In this document: positions 36,276 to 43,891 of the stretch, in pieces
Position numbering within the stretch: position 1 is the first letter of the stretch
How the letters are laid out: each line of letters starts with the position of its first letter
NCBI RefSeq assembly: GCF_001742225.1
Contig: NZ_CP017075.1
Location: 2,852,001-2,916,000 of the forward strand
Length of the DNA stretch: 64,000 bases
Origin: Novosphingobium resinovorum
GTDB lineage: Bacteria; Pseudomonadota; Alphaproteobacteria; Sphingomonadales; Sphingomonadaceae
Reading direction: 5' to 3'
The notes under the pieces: model-generated
Told to the model about the DNA's origin: nothing
The model's database searches: none
Seen by the model: only the letters and a program-made list of their open reading frames with translations
Program-made: the position numbers and the translations under genes

Positions 36276-36312
36276 AAAGGGCGGGAGAAGCAAAGGCTTC
36301 CCCGCCCTTTTG
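36276..36312 (+). terminator. Intrinsic terminator
   Basis: AAAGGGCGGG-GAAGC stem pairs with GCTTC-CCCGCCCTTT (one bulged base), AAAG loop, and TTTT on the plus strand. Confidence 0.85.
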
Positions 36313-36436
36313 CCATCCGTCGCAAATTCCCGCGGCCTGGCTGATTCCCCGCATCCTGGCTGGAACGAATTGTTTACCTAACCCGTTGAAACCCTTGTCG
36401 GAGCGCCGGGATGGCCGCCTCCGGGACGGGAAGAAG

Positions 36437-36934
36437 ATGATGGCGATCCACTTTGTCGCGGACCTGAACTTCAACGGCGAGAGCGCCCTTCACGCGATTC
36501 CCTACGGCTTTCCCGATAGCGCCGAGATGACCCGCCGCATCTGCGAGGTCTGGCGCGCCCGCGTGGCCGACGACGACACCGTCTGGATTCTCGGCAATGT
36601 CGGAAACCCCGTCCATCTCGGCAGCCTTCCCGGCATCAAGCACCTTGTGCGTGGACCGAATGACCCGCAAGCGTGGAATTGTCTCGCAACGGGCCGCTAC
36701 GCCAGCGTCTGCGACATGCAGCGCCTCGATACGGCCCATGGAACTCTGACCCTCATCAACGACCCTGCGAAGGCGCTGGAAGACGATGCGCTCGTACTCC
36801 ACGGCCATACCCGGTACGCGTGGAGCCGCCCCGGTCACAACTGCGTGGCCGCGCACGGACTTGGATGGGGGCCGGTCAGCCTCGACATGCTGATGCGCAA
36901 GCCCGCCGAACCGAGGCTCAGCCGCGCCGCCTGA
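36437..36934 (+). CDS. Calcineurin-like phosphoesterase-related protein with altered metal site
   Basis: A 165-residue protein whose layout follows the short metallophosphoesterase family: a start like IHFVADLNFNGESAL, then RRICEVWRARVADDDTVWILGN, IKHLVRGPND and LHGHTRYAW. In active relatives these positions read D-x-H, GD, GNHD and GHTH. Here the first histidine is Asn, the GD aspartate is Asn, the GNHD becomes G-P-N-D, and GHTH becomes GHTR. Most metal ligands are thus changed, and phosphatase activity is doubtful. ATG 36437 follows GGGAAG; the next codon is also ATG. It is convergent with a ribbon-helix-helix gene, with only 3 bp between their stops. Confidence 0.65.
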   Translation: MMAIHFVADLNFNGESALHAIPYGFPDSAEMTRRICEVWRARVADDDTVWILGNVGNPVHLGSLPGIKHLVRGPNDPQAWNCLATGRYASVCDMQRLDTAHGTLTLINDPAKALEDDALVLHGHTRYAWSRPGHNCVAAHGLGWGPVSLDMLMRKPAEPRLSRAA

Positions 36935-36937
36935 AGG

Positions 36938-37171
36938 CTAGCCCAGAACCGAAGTCGCCAGCCAGACCCTGACCGCCCCGGCCAGCCCCGGCGGCGTCTC
37001 GGCCTCCAGTCGCTCCGCATCGATCCGCGCGACGAGCGCGTTCACCGGCAACCCCTCCTGCGCGGCGGCGCGCTTGAGCAGGTCCCAGAACACCGGCTCG
37101 AGGCTGATCGAGGTCTTGTGCCCGGCGATCTCCACCGAACGTTTGACCGGAGGATGGTAAGGCGTGGTCAT
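36938..37171 (-). CDS. Ribbon-helix-helix domain protein (PF13467-like)
   Basis: A 77-residue protein. Residues about 9-60 fit the RHH_4 pattern: KRSVEIAGHKTSISLEPVFW forms the DNA-binding strand and first helix, and LLKRAAAQEGLPVNALVARID the second. RHH proteins bind DNA as dimers; this subfamily often stands alone and its targets are unknown. ATG 37171 was chosen because the upstream frame has no conserved residues. It is divergent from padR; the 178-bp gap between them carries the padR operators and promoter, so shared control is possible. Confidence 0.75.
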   Translation of the reverse strand: MTTPYHPPVKRSVEIAGHKTSISLEPVFWDLLKRAAAQEGLPVNALVARIDAERLEAETPPGLAGAVRVWLATSVLG

Positions 37172-37251
37172 CGCGCCGCAACCTAGCTGCCCTCCTCCTC
37201 GCCGAAAACCCCGGAAATCAGCCGAAGTCCATTGATCGATACCTATTGATA

Positions 37252-37299
37252 GCAAGGTATCTTGCCTAGACCTGTACTTTTCTAAGCAAGGTATCTTGC
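37252..37299. promoter_or_regulatory. Twin PadR-type operators (GCAAGGTATCTTGC)
   Basis: The same 14-bp palindrome-like element GCAAGGTATCTTGC (5-bp arms) occurs at 37252-37265 and 37286-37299, spaced 34 bp start to start. The second copy overlaps the -35 box of the padR promoter. These are the likely autoregulatory sites of the PadR protein encoded downstream. Confidence 0.65.
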
Positions 37300-37324
37300 A
37301 ATACACAGTAGCTGGTTATATACG
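37296..37324 (+). promoter_or_regulatory. Promoter of the padR operon
   Basis: -35 TTGCAA (37296-37301), 17-bp spacer, -10 TATACG (37319-37324). The predicted transcript start near 37331 leaves a short leader with AGGAGA before ATG 37350. Confidence 0.55.
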
Positions 37325-37349
37325 ATGGGCATCCGCAGGAGATGATTCG

Positions 37350-37730
37350 ATGTCCGAAATCGAAATCCAATTGAAGAAAGGGGTGCTGGGGCTCTGTGTC
37401 CTGGCGCTGCTCTCGCGGGGGGACAGCTACGCCTACGAGATCGCGAGCCGCATGGCCGACGCGGTCGATATGGGCGAAGGCACGATCTACCCGCTGATGC
37501 GCCGCATGCAGTCCGAAGGCCTGGTGAAGACCTACCTTGAGGAATCGCCGTCCGGCCCGCCCCGCAAGTACTACAGCCTCACCGAAACCGGCCGCTCGCG
37601 CCTTGCCGAGCAGATCGCCGAATGGCGCGGCTTCACCAAGGCCGTCGACACGTTGCTCGACGATGCCGCCGAGCCGACTGCCGTACAAGAAGGCCCGATT
37701 CAGGAAGGAGAGCCCAGCCATGATGCGTAA
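37350..37730 (+). CDS. PadR family transcriptional regulator
   Basis: A 126-residue repressor with a winged helix (about 8-85): KKGVLGLCVLALLSRGDSYA, the wing around MGEGTIYPLMRRMQSEGLVK, and the PPRKYYSLTETGRSRLAEQ block typical of PadR/PF03551. It binds DNA as a dimer and is often released by membrane or cell-wall stress signals in this genetic setting. The Shine-Dalgarno AGGAGA is 7 bp upstream of ATG 37350. Its stop lies 11 bp inside the next gene, so translation is coupled. The order padR-DUF1700-GIN is a cassette seen in many bacteria. Two matching operators upstream point to autoregulation. Confidence 0.92.
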   Translation: MSEIEIQLKKGVLGLCVLALLSRGDSYAYEIASRMADAVDMGEGTIYPLMRRMQSEGLVKTYLEESPSGPPRKYYSLTETGRSRLAEQIAEWRGFTKAVDTLLDDAAEPTAVQEGPIQEGEPSHDA

Positions 37731-38286
37731 CGAATTCATCAAGCGCCTGAAGGCGGGCCTCAAGGGCATGCCGCAGGACGCCATCGACGACATCGTCGCC
37801 GACTACGAAGAGCACTTCGAAGCCGGCCTTGCCGAGGGCCGCAGCGAAGAGGAGGTTGCGACGGCCCTCGGCAACCCGAGCCGCCTTGCCCGCGAACTGC
37901 GCTTCGAAACCGGCTTCCGCAACTGGAAGAGTGATCGCACGCCGTCGTCCGCCTGGGGCGCGATCCTTGCCTTCATGGGCCTCGCCACGATCGACATCCT
38001 GATCCTGCTGCCGATCGTGCTGCCGGTTCTGGGCGTGGTCTTCGGCCTGTTCGTGGCGGTGCTGGCGGCCTTCGTCGGCGGCGGCTTCATGCTGATTGCC
38101 GGGCCTTTCTCCGGCTTCCCCGGCGGCCCGCTGATCGCGATCCTGCTGGGCCTCGGCACCATGAGTGCTGCGGTCGGCATCGGCGCCCTGCTCACCATCG
38201 TGGGCATCGGCGTGGTCAACGCCCTCATGTGGTTCGGCCGCCTGCACTACCGCGTTCTCGAACCCGCCATCCATCCCGAAGACTGA
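37720..38286 (+). CDS. DUF1700 (HAAS domain) membrane protein
   Basis: A 188-residue protein. Residues 1-65 form the HAAS/DUF1700 helical module (MPQDAIDDIVADYEEHFEAG and SEEEVATALGNPSRLARELR). Then come two or three membrane stretches (IDILILLPIVLPVLGVVFGL, a glycine-rich segment, and AVGIGALLTIVGIGVVNALM). In characterised cassettes this protein works with the adjacent PadR repressor, perhaps as a membrane sensor or tether; here that is inference. The start is ATG 37720 (a second ATG follows directly), overlapping padR by 11 bp with AGGAAGGAGAG upstream. Confidence 0.88.
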   Translation: MMRNEFIKRLKAGLKGMPQDAIDDIVADYEEHFEAGLAEGRSEEEVATALGNPSRLARELRFETGFRNWKSDRTPSSAWGAILAFMGLATIDILILLPIVLPVLGVVFGLFVAVLAAFVGGGFMLIAGPFSGFPGGPLIAILLGLGTMSAAVGIGALLTIVGIGVVNALMWFGRLHYRVLEPAIHPED

Positions 38287-38308
38287 CGACGACAAGGAGG
38301 ACCAAGTG

Positions 38309-39019
38309 ATGCTCAGGAAACTGCTCATCGTATTCGCCAGCGGCCTGATCCTGTCGATCGCCGCCTTCGCCCTCGCCTGGACTTTCGGCGGCGAGAAAAT
38401 GAAACAGGAATTCGAGACGAAGGGTTGGTACTTCGACGGCGGCGACGATCACCACGACCAGGGACCGCGCAAGTCCCGCGTGTTCGCCATCCAGTCGGGT
38501 AGCCAGCTCGCCATGGAAGTGCCGGTGGACCTTGAGTTCACGCGTGGTGACAAGGCCGAGATGACCGTCGAAGGCCCCGCCAGCGTGGTCGACCGGCTGG
38601 TCTGGGCAAACGGCCGCCTCTCGCTTAACGGCAGTGCCCGGATCCATCGTGGCCTCAAGGTGCGGATCACCGCTCCCGAGATCGCCGGGCTGGACCTCGA
38701 CGCACCGGGCGACGTAGACCTCCACGGTCTCGACCAGGAGAGCCTGCGCATCAACGCTCGCGGCGCCATCGACCTCGATGCATCGGGCAAGGTCGCCCGG
38801 ACGTTCGTGACCTCCGACGGTGCGGGCAACATCGACCTCGGCAAGGTGCAGGGCCGCGACGCCACGATCCGGATCAACGGCGTGGGCGACGTAACGATTG
38901 GCGCCACCGGCGTGGTGGATGTGGAGATCAACGGCGCGGGCAACGTCACCCTCGTCCGCAAGCCCGAGACGCTGCGCAGCCGGATGAACGGCATCGGCGA
39001 TATCGACCACGATTACTGA
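38309..39019 (+). CDS. GIN domain (DUF2807) exported protein
   Basis: A 236-residue protein with an uncleaved or cleaved N-terminal hydrophobic segment (LIVFASGLILSIAAFALAW) and a right-handed beta-helix-like GIN domain (about 85-236). Its short repeats read like DLDAPGDVDLHG, DGAGNIDLGKV and NGVGDVTIGATG, ending NGIGDIDHD. A His/Asp-rich patch (GGDDHHDQG) follows the signal. ATG 38309 has AAGGAGGA about 8 bp upstream. It is the third gene of the padR cassette. DUF2807 proteins are annotated as putative adhesins without proof; an envelope role is likely. Immediately after the stop lies a parS-like site, then a terminator. Confidence 0.85.
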   Translation: MLRKLLIVFASGLILSIAAFALAWTFGGEKMKQEFETKGWYFDGGDDHHDQGPRKSRVFAIQSGSQLAMEVPVDLEFTRGDKAEMTVEGPASVVDRLVWANGRLSLNGSARIHRGLKVRITAPEIAGLDLDAPGDVDLHGLDQESLRINARGAIDLDASGKVARTFVTSDGAGNIDLGKVQGRDATIRINGVGDVTIGATGVVDVEINGAGNVTLVRKPETLRSRMNGIGDIDHDY

Positions 39020-39023
39020 GAAA

Positions 39024-39039
39024 CGTTCCACGTGGAACA
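39024..39039. other. parS-like site 1 (15 of 16)
   Basis: CGTTCCACGTGGAACA matches the ParB-binding consensus TGTTCCACGTGGAACA except at the first base. Intergenic, 5 bp after the GIN gene stop and about 5 kb from parB. Confidence 0.8.
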
Positions 39040-39043
39040 TACG

Positions 39044-39075
39044 AGGCCCGCATCGTCAGTGACGGTGCGGGCCTT
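39044..39075 (+). terminator. Intrinsic terminator after the padR cassette
   Basis: AGGCCCGCA and TGCGGGCCT pair, extended inward by CGTCA/TGACG, with a short TT tail; it could serve both the cassette and the convergent threonylcarbamoyl-AMP synthase gene. Confidence 0.7.
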
Positions 39076-39081
39076 GTCGTA

Positions 39082-40029
39082 TCAGGCTGCAGCCCGGCGC
39101 AGGCGGTCGTTTATGGCAGCGCCTATGTCGCCCTCCGGGATCGGGGCTACGGCGATGCGCGGCTGCGCTGCGGCCGCTCCGGCATGGAGCAGCGCATAGA
39201 GCCGCGAGGCCGCCTCGATCAGATCTCCGCTCGCCGACAGGGTTACCTCCCCCGCCACTGCGCCGAAACCGATGTGAAATTCGTCAGCCTCTGCCTCGAT
39301 CGCATCGAGCCGCACCGGCTTGCCCGGCGCGTAATGGCTGGCGAGTTGCCCCGGCGCCTCGATGGCCTGCGAGGTCACCGGCTCGCTCGCGCCGCCGAGT
39401 ACAGCGGCAATGCGATCCTCGGCGATGGGGCCGGGACGCAGGACCTGCCAGCGCCCCCCGTCCCGCAATGCGACGATCGTGGATTCCAGCCCTGCCTCAC
39501 AGGCGCCGCCATCGACCACCGCATCGACATTCGCCCCGAGCGAGGCGACGACATGCCCTGCCTCGGTCGGGCTGACCCCGCCGCTGCGATTGGCCGAGGG
39601 CGCCGCGATCGGCAGGCCCGTCGCCGCAATGACCGCCCGCATCACCGGGTGCGCCGGACAGCGCAGCGCGATCGTGGGGAGCCCGGCGGTGACCGCAGCG
39701 GCAATCGGCGCGCCCTTTCGCAATGGCAGAACTATGGTCAAGGCACCCGGCCAGAACGCCTCAGCCAATGACAGCGCGCGATCGTCGAACTCGGCCAGCA
39801 CCTGCGCCGAAACGAGATGTTCCACGTGGACGATCAGCGGATTGAAACTCGGCCGCCCCTTGGCTCGGTAGATCGCCGCTACGGACTCGTCCCGGTCCGC
39901 TCTTGCCGAAAGGCCATAGACCGTCTCCGTCGGCACCGCGACAAGGCGCCCTTCCCGTAACAGACGCGCGGCGGCTTCGATCCCGGCGGGACAGGCTTCA
40001 AGCATCTCGGGCTGGCTGGCGTGCTCCAT
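39082..40029 (-). CDS. tsaC: L-threonylcarbamoyladenylate synthase (Sua5 type)
   Basis: A 315-residue enzyme that makes threonylcarbamoyl-AMP from threonine, bicarbonate and ATP for the t6A37 modification of ANN-reading tRNAs. The YrdC domain (about 10-205) shows VPTETVYGLSARAD, KGRPSFNPLIVHV, PGALTIVLPL, IALRCPAHPVMRAV and PSANRSGGVSPT. The extra C-terminal Sua5 domain (about 225-315, starting PGQLASHYAPGKPVRLD) makes it the long type rather than short TsaC. Length is normal. A parS-like sequence (39819-39834) lies inside the coding region. It is divergent from the DUF815 ATPase gene with a 40-bp gap. Confidence 0.94.
   Translation of the reverse strand: MEHASQPEMLEACPAGIEAAARLLREGRLVAVPTETVYGLSARADRDESVAAIYRAKGRPSFNPLIVHVEHLVSAQVLAEFDDRALSLAEAFWPGALTIVLPLRKGAPIAAAVTAGLPTIALRCPAHPVMRAVIAATGLPIAAPSANRSGGVSPTEAGHVVASLGANVDAVVDGGACEAGLESTIVALRDGGRWQVLRPGPIAEDRIAAVLGGASEPVTSQAIEAPGQLASHYAPGKPVRLDAIEAEADEFHIGFGAVAGEVTLSASGDLIEAASRLYALLHAGAAAAQPRIAVAPIPEGDIGAAINDRLRRAAA
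39819..39834. other. parS-like site 2, degenerate (14 of 16)
   Basis: TGTTCCACGTGGACGA inside the threonylcarbamoyl-AMP synthase gene keeps the full central GTTCCACGTGGA core but loses two bases at one end. Confidence 0.5.
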
Positions 40030-40069
40030 ACCCCGTCGCTATAGCCCCACGGCGACGAATGCCAAGGAC

Positions 40070-40918
40070 ATGCAAAAGATGACGACCCAGCCCGCGGAGC
40101 ATACCCAGGTTCTCACCCGCATCGCCGAAGCGCTGGAACGCCTCGTGCCACCCGCCCCGACCGCGACCGACTGGCTCGCGCATCCCGCCTACGTATGGAC
40201 GGGCAGCGCCGCGCGATCGGTCACGCAACTCGACGCCCCTGCCCTGCCCCTGCTGCGCGGTATCGACACGCAGAAGGACCGTGTGGTCACCAACGTCGAG
40301 CGCCTTGCCGCCGGACACGCCGCGCATGACATGCTGCTCTGGGGCTCGCGCGGGATGGGCAAGTCGGCCCTGCTGCGCGCGGCCGTCCGCTCCGCCGACA
40401 CGGCGCATCCGGGGCGCATCGCGCTGGTGCAGGTGGCGCAAGAAGCGCTCTCCGGCGTGACCGACCTCTTCGCCGCACTCGGCAAGGTCGACCGCAGCTT
40501 CCTCGTCTTCATCGACGATCTCGGTTTCGAGGAAGGCGACGGCGCCGGGCCGCGCATCCTGCGCTCGTGGCTGGAAGGCGGCGTCGAGGCACGGCCCGCG
40601 AACGTGCGCCTCGCCGTCACGTCGAACCGCCGCGCCATCGTCGGCCGCTCGATGTCGGAGCAGGACGATCCCATCAACGCCCGTGACGCGGTGGACGAAA
40701 AGCTGGCTCTGGCCGATCGCTTCGGCCTCTCGATCGGCTTCCACAACTGCGACCAAGATTCCTACCTCGCCATCATCGGTGGCTATGCAGGCGAGTTTGG
40801 ACTGGAGTGGGAGCCGTCGGACGCGCTGGAATGGTCGCGGCGGCGTGGGGCGCGGTCTGGACGCGTGGCCTGGCAGTACGTCAATGAATTGGCAGGACGA
40901 GCAGGGAAGACAATATAA
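40070..40918 (+). CDS. DUF815 family ATPase
   Basis: A 282-residue P-loop protein of the DUF815 (AAA-related) family. Walker A is LWGSRGMGKSALLRA (about residues 88-102), Walker B is FLVFIDDLGFEEGD (about 142-155), and a sensor-like asparagine occurs in LAVTSNRRAIVGRSMSE. The N-terminal region (TQVLTRIAEALERLVPP) is helical. The family is widespread in proteobacteria but its partner or substrate is not known to me. ATG 40070 follows AAGGAC. It is a single gene, divergent from tsaC and convergent with the PQQ-type dehydrogenase gene. Confidence 0.85.
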   Translation: MQKMTTQPAEHTQVLTRIAEALERLVPPAPTATDWLAHPAYVWTGSAARSVTQLDAPALPLLRGIDTQKDRVVTNVERLAAGHAAHDMLLWGSRGMGKSALLRAAVRSADTAHPGRIALVQVAQEALSGVTDLFAALGKVDRSFLVFIDDLGFEEGDGAGPRILRSWLEGGVEARPANVRLAVTSNRRAIVGRSMSEQDDPINARDAVDEKLALADRFGLSIGFHNCDQDSYLAIIGGYAGEFGLEWEPSDALEWSRRRGARSGRVAWQYVNELAGRAGKTI

Positions 40919-40920
40919 AA

Positions 40921-41026
40921 GCAGGGGTTAATACCCCTGCACCCCATTACCGTCGTCGCTGTGCGCGCATCACCGTAGCTGCACGCACGACGACGACGGT
41001 ATGGGGGTCTGGGGCGATGGCCCCAG
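40921..41026. repeat. Three consecutive hairpins between convergent genes
   Basis: The 123-bp gap holds (a) a perfect hairpin GCAGGGG-TTAATA-CCCCTGC at 40921-40940; (b) an inverted repeat with a perfect 11-bp base (TACCGTCGTCG at 40948-40958 with its complement at 40991-41001), extendable inward to about 21 bp with three mismatches; (c) TCTGGGG-CGATGG-CCCCAG at 41008-41026. Element (c) resembles the terminator at 51627-51654. At least one probably terminates transcription from each side. Confidence 0.7.
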
Positions 41027-41041
41027 AACTTCCTCTTCTAA

Positions 41042-42532
41042 TTACTGCGGCAACAGCCGATCGTCTTCCTTCCGGAATCCACCCATCAACTTCGCCGCCT
41101 CTTCCGGAGAAGTCGGGTCCTTGATGTCCTCACGCGGCTTCATATGCTCGGTGACGACGGGCTTGATCGCCGGTGAGGGCTGCGCCCCCGGCGACACCAC
41201 GCGCCAGACGATCCCCGCCGTGTCATCGCTGACGAGCAGCGCGCCGCCCTTGTCCCACGTGACCCAGGTGGGACGGCCGTCGGTATCGCCGTTGTCCTTG
41301 AGGAACCCGGTCAGCACCGGCTGCGGCTTCACGTCCTTCGGGTTGCCGTTGGCATCGAAGGGAATGAACACCACGTCGTAGCCCGCCGAGGGACGGCGAT
41401 TCCAAGACCCATGGCGGGCGATGAAGACGCCGTTCTCATAGCCCTTGCCCATGCGATTGCCGCCATTAGCGAACGTCAGCCCCAGCGCCGAGACATGAGC
41501 GCCGAGCGCATATTCGGGCTTGCGGGTATATTCGATCATGTAAGTCTGCATCGGCCACTGGACGCGTTCGTCGAAAGTGTCCTTCCAGTAGACCCACGGC
41601 CAACCGTACTGCGCGCCGACCGGCACATTGGTGAGGTAGTCCGGCACGAGATCCGGGCCAAGCATGTCGCGCTCCTGCACCGTCGCCCACATCTCGCCGG
41701 TCGAGGGGTTCCAGCCCAGACCATTGGGATTGCGCATGCCGACCGCGAACTGGCGGCGGCGGGCGGTTTGAACGTCGACCTCCCAGATCATCGCGCGCCC
41801 GGTCTCTTCCTCCATGCCGTTTTCGGCAACGTTGCTGGCAGAGCCGACCGCGACGTAGAGATGCTTGCCGTCCTCGCTCAGGAGCAGGTTGCGCATCCAG
41901 TGGTTACCGGCGGGCGGCAGGTCGATCATCGTGCGCAGCGGCCGGCCCTCCAGCTTGGTCTGGCCGGGCGTGAAGGCGAATTCCAGCACCTTGTCGTGGT
42001 TCGCCACGTAGAGCTTGCCGTCGCGGTAGGCGAGGCCCGAGGGCGAGTGCATGTCCTCGCTGCGCAGCGTCGTCTTCAGTTCGGCCTTGCCGTCGCCGTC
42101 GGCGTCACGCAGCAGCACGATGCGATCGGGCGAAGCCTCCCCGGCGCCGACGCGGTTGAACATCAGGCCCATGACGAAGCCGGTGATCCCACCCGGCTTG
42201 TTCCCGGCCGGAGCATTCGTCTCCGACACCAGCACGTCGCCGTTGGGCAGCGTGAGCATGGTGCGCGGATGATCGAGCCCTTCCGCGAAGCGAGCAACCG
42301 TCAGTCCCTGAGCCGCCTTGGGTGCCTCGCCCGCAGCCCAGCCCACCGGCTTGGCGAGCTTGATGCTGGGTATCCACTGCGCCTTGGGTTCGACCAGCTG
42401 CGGGTTCTTGCCTGCCGTCGCATCGCTCGGCAGCTCCGAGGTGTTGGAGTTCAGGCCCCAGTACACGAACCCGGCGGCAGCCAGGACGATCACGGCGGAG
42501 GCGATGGCGGTCTTCTTGACGATCGGATTCAT
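41042..42532 (-). CDS. PQQ-dependent sugar dehydrogenase family protein (sorbosone-dehydrogenase-like)
   Basis: A 496-residue six-bladed beta-propeller of the soluble glucose/sorbosone dehydrogenase family. An N-terminal hydrophobic segment (TAIASAVIVLAAAGFVYWGL) exports or anchors it in the periplasm. Family blocks include LDHPRTMLTLPNGDVLVSET, GLAYRDGKLYVANHDKVLEF, AVGMRNPNGLGWNPSTGEMW and FIARHGSWNRRPSAGYDVVF. Active-site His and Arg residues of the propeller core (HPRT, RNPNG, HGSWNR) are kept. Such enzymes oxidise aldoses or aldehydes with PQQ; no PQQ synthesis genes are in the window, so the cofactor and substrate remain open. ATG 42532 is preferred to a start at 42571. Confidence 0.88.
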   Translation of the reverse strand: MNPIVKKTAIASAVIVLAAAGFVYWGLNSNTSELPSDATAGKNPQLVEPKAQWIPSIKLAKPVGWAAGEAPKAAQGLTVARFAEGLDHPRTMLTLPNGDVLVSETNAPAGNKPGGITGFVMGLMFNRVGAGEASPDRIVLLRDADGDGKAELKTTLRSEDMHSPSGLAYRDGKLYVANHDKVLEFAFTPGQTKLEGRPLRTMIDLPPAGNHWMRNLLLSEDGKHLYVAVGSASNVAENGMEEETGRAMIWEVDVQTARRRQFAVGMRNPNGLGWNPSTGEMWATVQERDMLGPDLVPDYLTNVPVGAQYGWPWVYWKDTFDERVQWPMQTYMIEYTRKPEYALGAHVSALGLTFANGGNRMGKGYENGVFIARHGSWNRRPSAGYDVVFIPFDANGNPKDVKPQPVLTGFLKDNGDTDGRPTWVTWDKGGALLVSDDTAGIVWRVVSPGAQPSPAIKPVVTEHMKPREDIKDPTSPEEAAKLMGGFRKEDDRLLPQ

Positions 42533-42584
42533 GCGCAAAGAGATAGAGCCGCACCGGCTGGCCGACAACAAAGACTTGCGCTAA

Positions 42585-43076
42585 ATGCGCAGCATGTACG
42601 ACTTTGCCGCAGACGCCGATCTCCCCAAGCCCGAACTCTACAGCGCCCTCGCCCGCGCCGCCGATGCGCTGGTGCAGGGAGAGCCCGATCCCATCGCCAA
42701 CATGGCCAATCTGGCGGCGGTGATCTGGCAGTTCTTGCCCGACCTCAACTGGGCCGGTTTCTATCGCACGGTGGAGGACGAGCTGGTGCTCGGCCCGTTC
42801 ATGGGCAAGCCCGCCTGCATCCGCATCCCCTTCGGCCGCGGTGTATGCGGTACGGCGGCAGCGCTCGGCACCACGCAGGTCGTGCCCGACGTCCATGCCT
42901 TCCCCGGCCACATCGCCTGCGACGCCGACAGCCGCTCCGAACTCGTGGTGCCGGTTCTGCGCGACGGCAAGGTCATTGCGGTGATCGATCTCGACAGCCC
43001 CACCCCCGGCCGCTTCGATGACGAGGACGCTGCCGGGATGCAGCTTCTCGCACAGGTCGCCTCGCTGGCCATCTGA
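42585..43076 (+). CDS. msrC: Free methionine-(R)-sulfoxide reductase (GAF domain)
   Basis: A 163-residue GAF-fold enzyme reducing free Met-R-sulfoxide with thioredoxin. The three functional cysteines are present: C78 (KPACIRIPFG), C88 (RGVCGTAA) and C112 (HIACDADSRSE). Their spacing (10 and 24 residues) equals that of the E. coli enzyme (Cys84, 94, 118). SELVVPVLRDGKVIAVIDLDS is the usual C-terminal block. ATG 42585 lies 52 bp from the divergent dehydrogenase gene; a second ATG at 42594 is possible. The Shine-Dalgarno is weak. A single-gene unit protecting against oxidative damage. Confidence 0.92.
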   Translation: MRSMYDFAADADLPKPELYSALARAADALVQGEPDPIANMANLAAVIWQFLPDLNWAGFYRTVEDELVLGPFMGKPACIRIPFGRGVCGTAAALGTTQVVPDVHAFPGHIACDADSRSELVVPVLRDGKVIAVIDLDSPTPGRFDDEDAAGMQLLAQVASLAI

Positions 43077-43160
43077 TCTCTGGCCATCTGAGCCCGCACC
43101 AAAACGGGACACCGGCAGCACATCCGCGCAAGACGCTTGGTTTTGCGCGGATCACGATGC

Positions 43161-43176
43161 TAAATTTCGCGTTAAC
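43161..43176 (+). promoter_or_regulatory. Possible CtrA-like box upstream of the glycine-zipper gene
   Basis: TAAA-N7-TTAAC, one mismatch from the CtrA consensus TTAA-N7-TTAAC, 51 bp before ATG 43228. A short degenerate motif, so weak on its own; noted because the SciP regulator of CtrA targets is encoded in this window. Confidence 0.3.
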
Positions 43177-43227
43177 TGACGGGGCTGACTTTCATCGCCC
43201 CGCGTTTCTCGCGAAAGGGTGCCCTCG

Positions 43228-43884
43228 ATGCGTCTTCCCCTGCATGCCGTCGTCATCGCGACGCTGTCCTTAGCCGCATCACCGGCGCTCGCCCATGATG
43301 GCCCGCACCGCGAATCCGAAGCCGGTCCCTACGGTTATGATCGGGACTATGACGGGCGCGGCTACGATCCGCGCGAAGCCTGGCTCGCGGATTGCCGTCA
43401 GCGCCTGTCCTCGCGCGATTCCGGCGTCGGTGGCGCGGTCATCGGCGGCCTGGTCGGAGGCGTTGCGGGCAACCGCATCGCGGGGCGCGGCAATCGTACC
43501 GTCGGCACGGTAGCAGGCGCGGCCGTAGGCGCCGTCGCCGGAGCGGCCATCGACAAGGCCGAGGATCGCGGCCGCAACCGCGACGAATGCGAAGCCTATC
43601 TCGACGACTATTATGCCCGCTACGAGCGTGGCGGCGCTTACCCCGGTTACGCGCCGCAGGGCTACTACCCCGCCTACGGCTACCCGGCGCAGGGTTGCTG
43701 CATGACCCAGCCCATGATGATGGTCCCGGTCGCCCAGCCCAAGCCGAACTGCACCGAGACCGTCGAATACGTCTACGAGGACGTGCCGGTCCGCCCCGCC
43801 CGCCGCGTCATTCCCCGCCGCAGCAAGGTGGTCCCGGACAAGCGCGTGAAGATCGTCCCCGACAAGCGGGTGCCGATCAAGTAA
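43228..43884 (+). CDS. Exported glycine-zipper 2TM domain protein
   Basis: A 218-residue protein with a signal peptide (VVIATLSLAASPALAHD). A Tyr/Asp/Gly-rich linker comes next, then a glycine-zipper segment (VGGAVIGGLVGGVAGNRIAG and VAGAAVGAVAGAAIDKAEDR). The tail is rich in Tyr, Pro and Gly (YPGYAPQGYYPAYGYPAQG). A CC pair and a basic end with repeated PDKRVKIVPDKRV follow. Such proteins are usually envelope-associated with unknown function. ATG 43228 is used; a GTG at 43219 is possible. The stop is followed within 8 bp by a perfect 30-bp inverted repeat separating it from parB. Confidence 0.75.
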   Translation: MRLPLHAVVIATLSLAASPALAHDGPHRESEAGPYGYDRDYDGRGYDPREAWLADCRQRLSSRDSGVGGAVIGGLVGGVAGNRIAGRGNRTVGTVAGAAVGAVAGAAIDKAEDRGRNRDECEAYLDDYYARYERGGAYPGYAPQGYYPAYGYPAQGCCMTQPMMMVPVAQPKPNCTETVEYVYEDVPVRPARRVIPRRSKVVPDKRVKIVPDKRVPIK

Positions 43885-43891
43885 ATCACTT

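Noticed and set aside
41411..43021. A 536-residue plus-strand frame opposite the PQQ-type dehydrogenase gene
   Set aside because: Overlaps dehydrogenase and msrC in the wrong frames; amino-acid content typical of GC-rich shadows.
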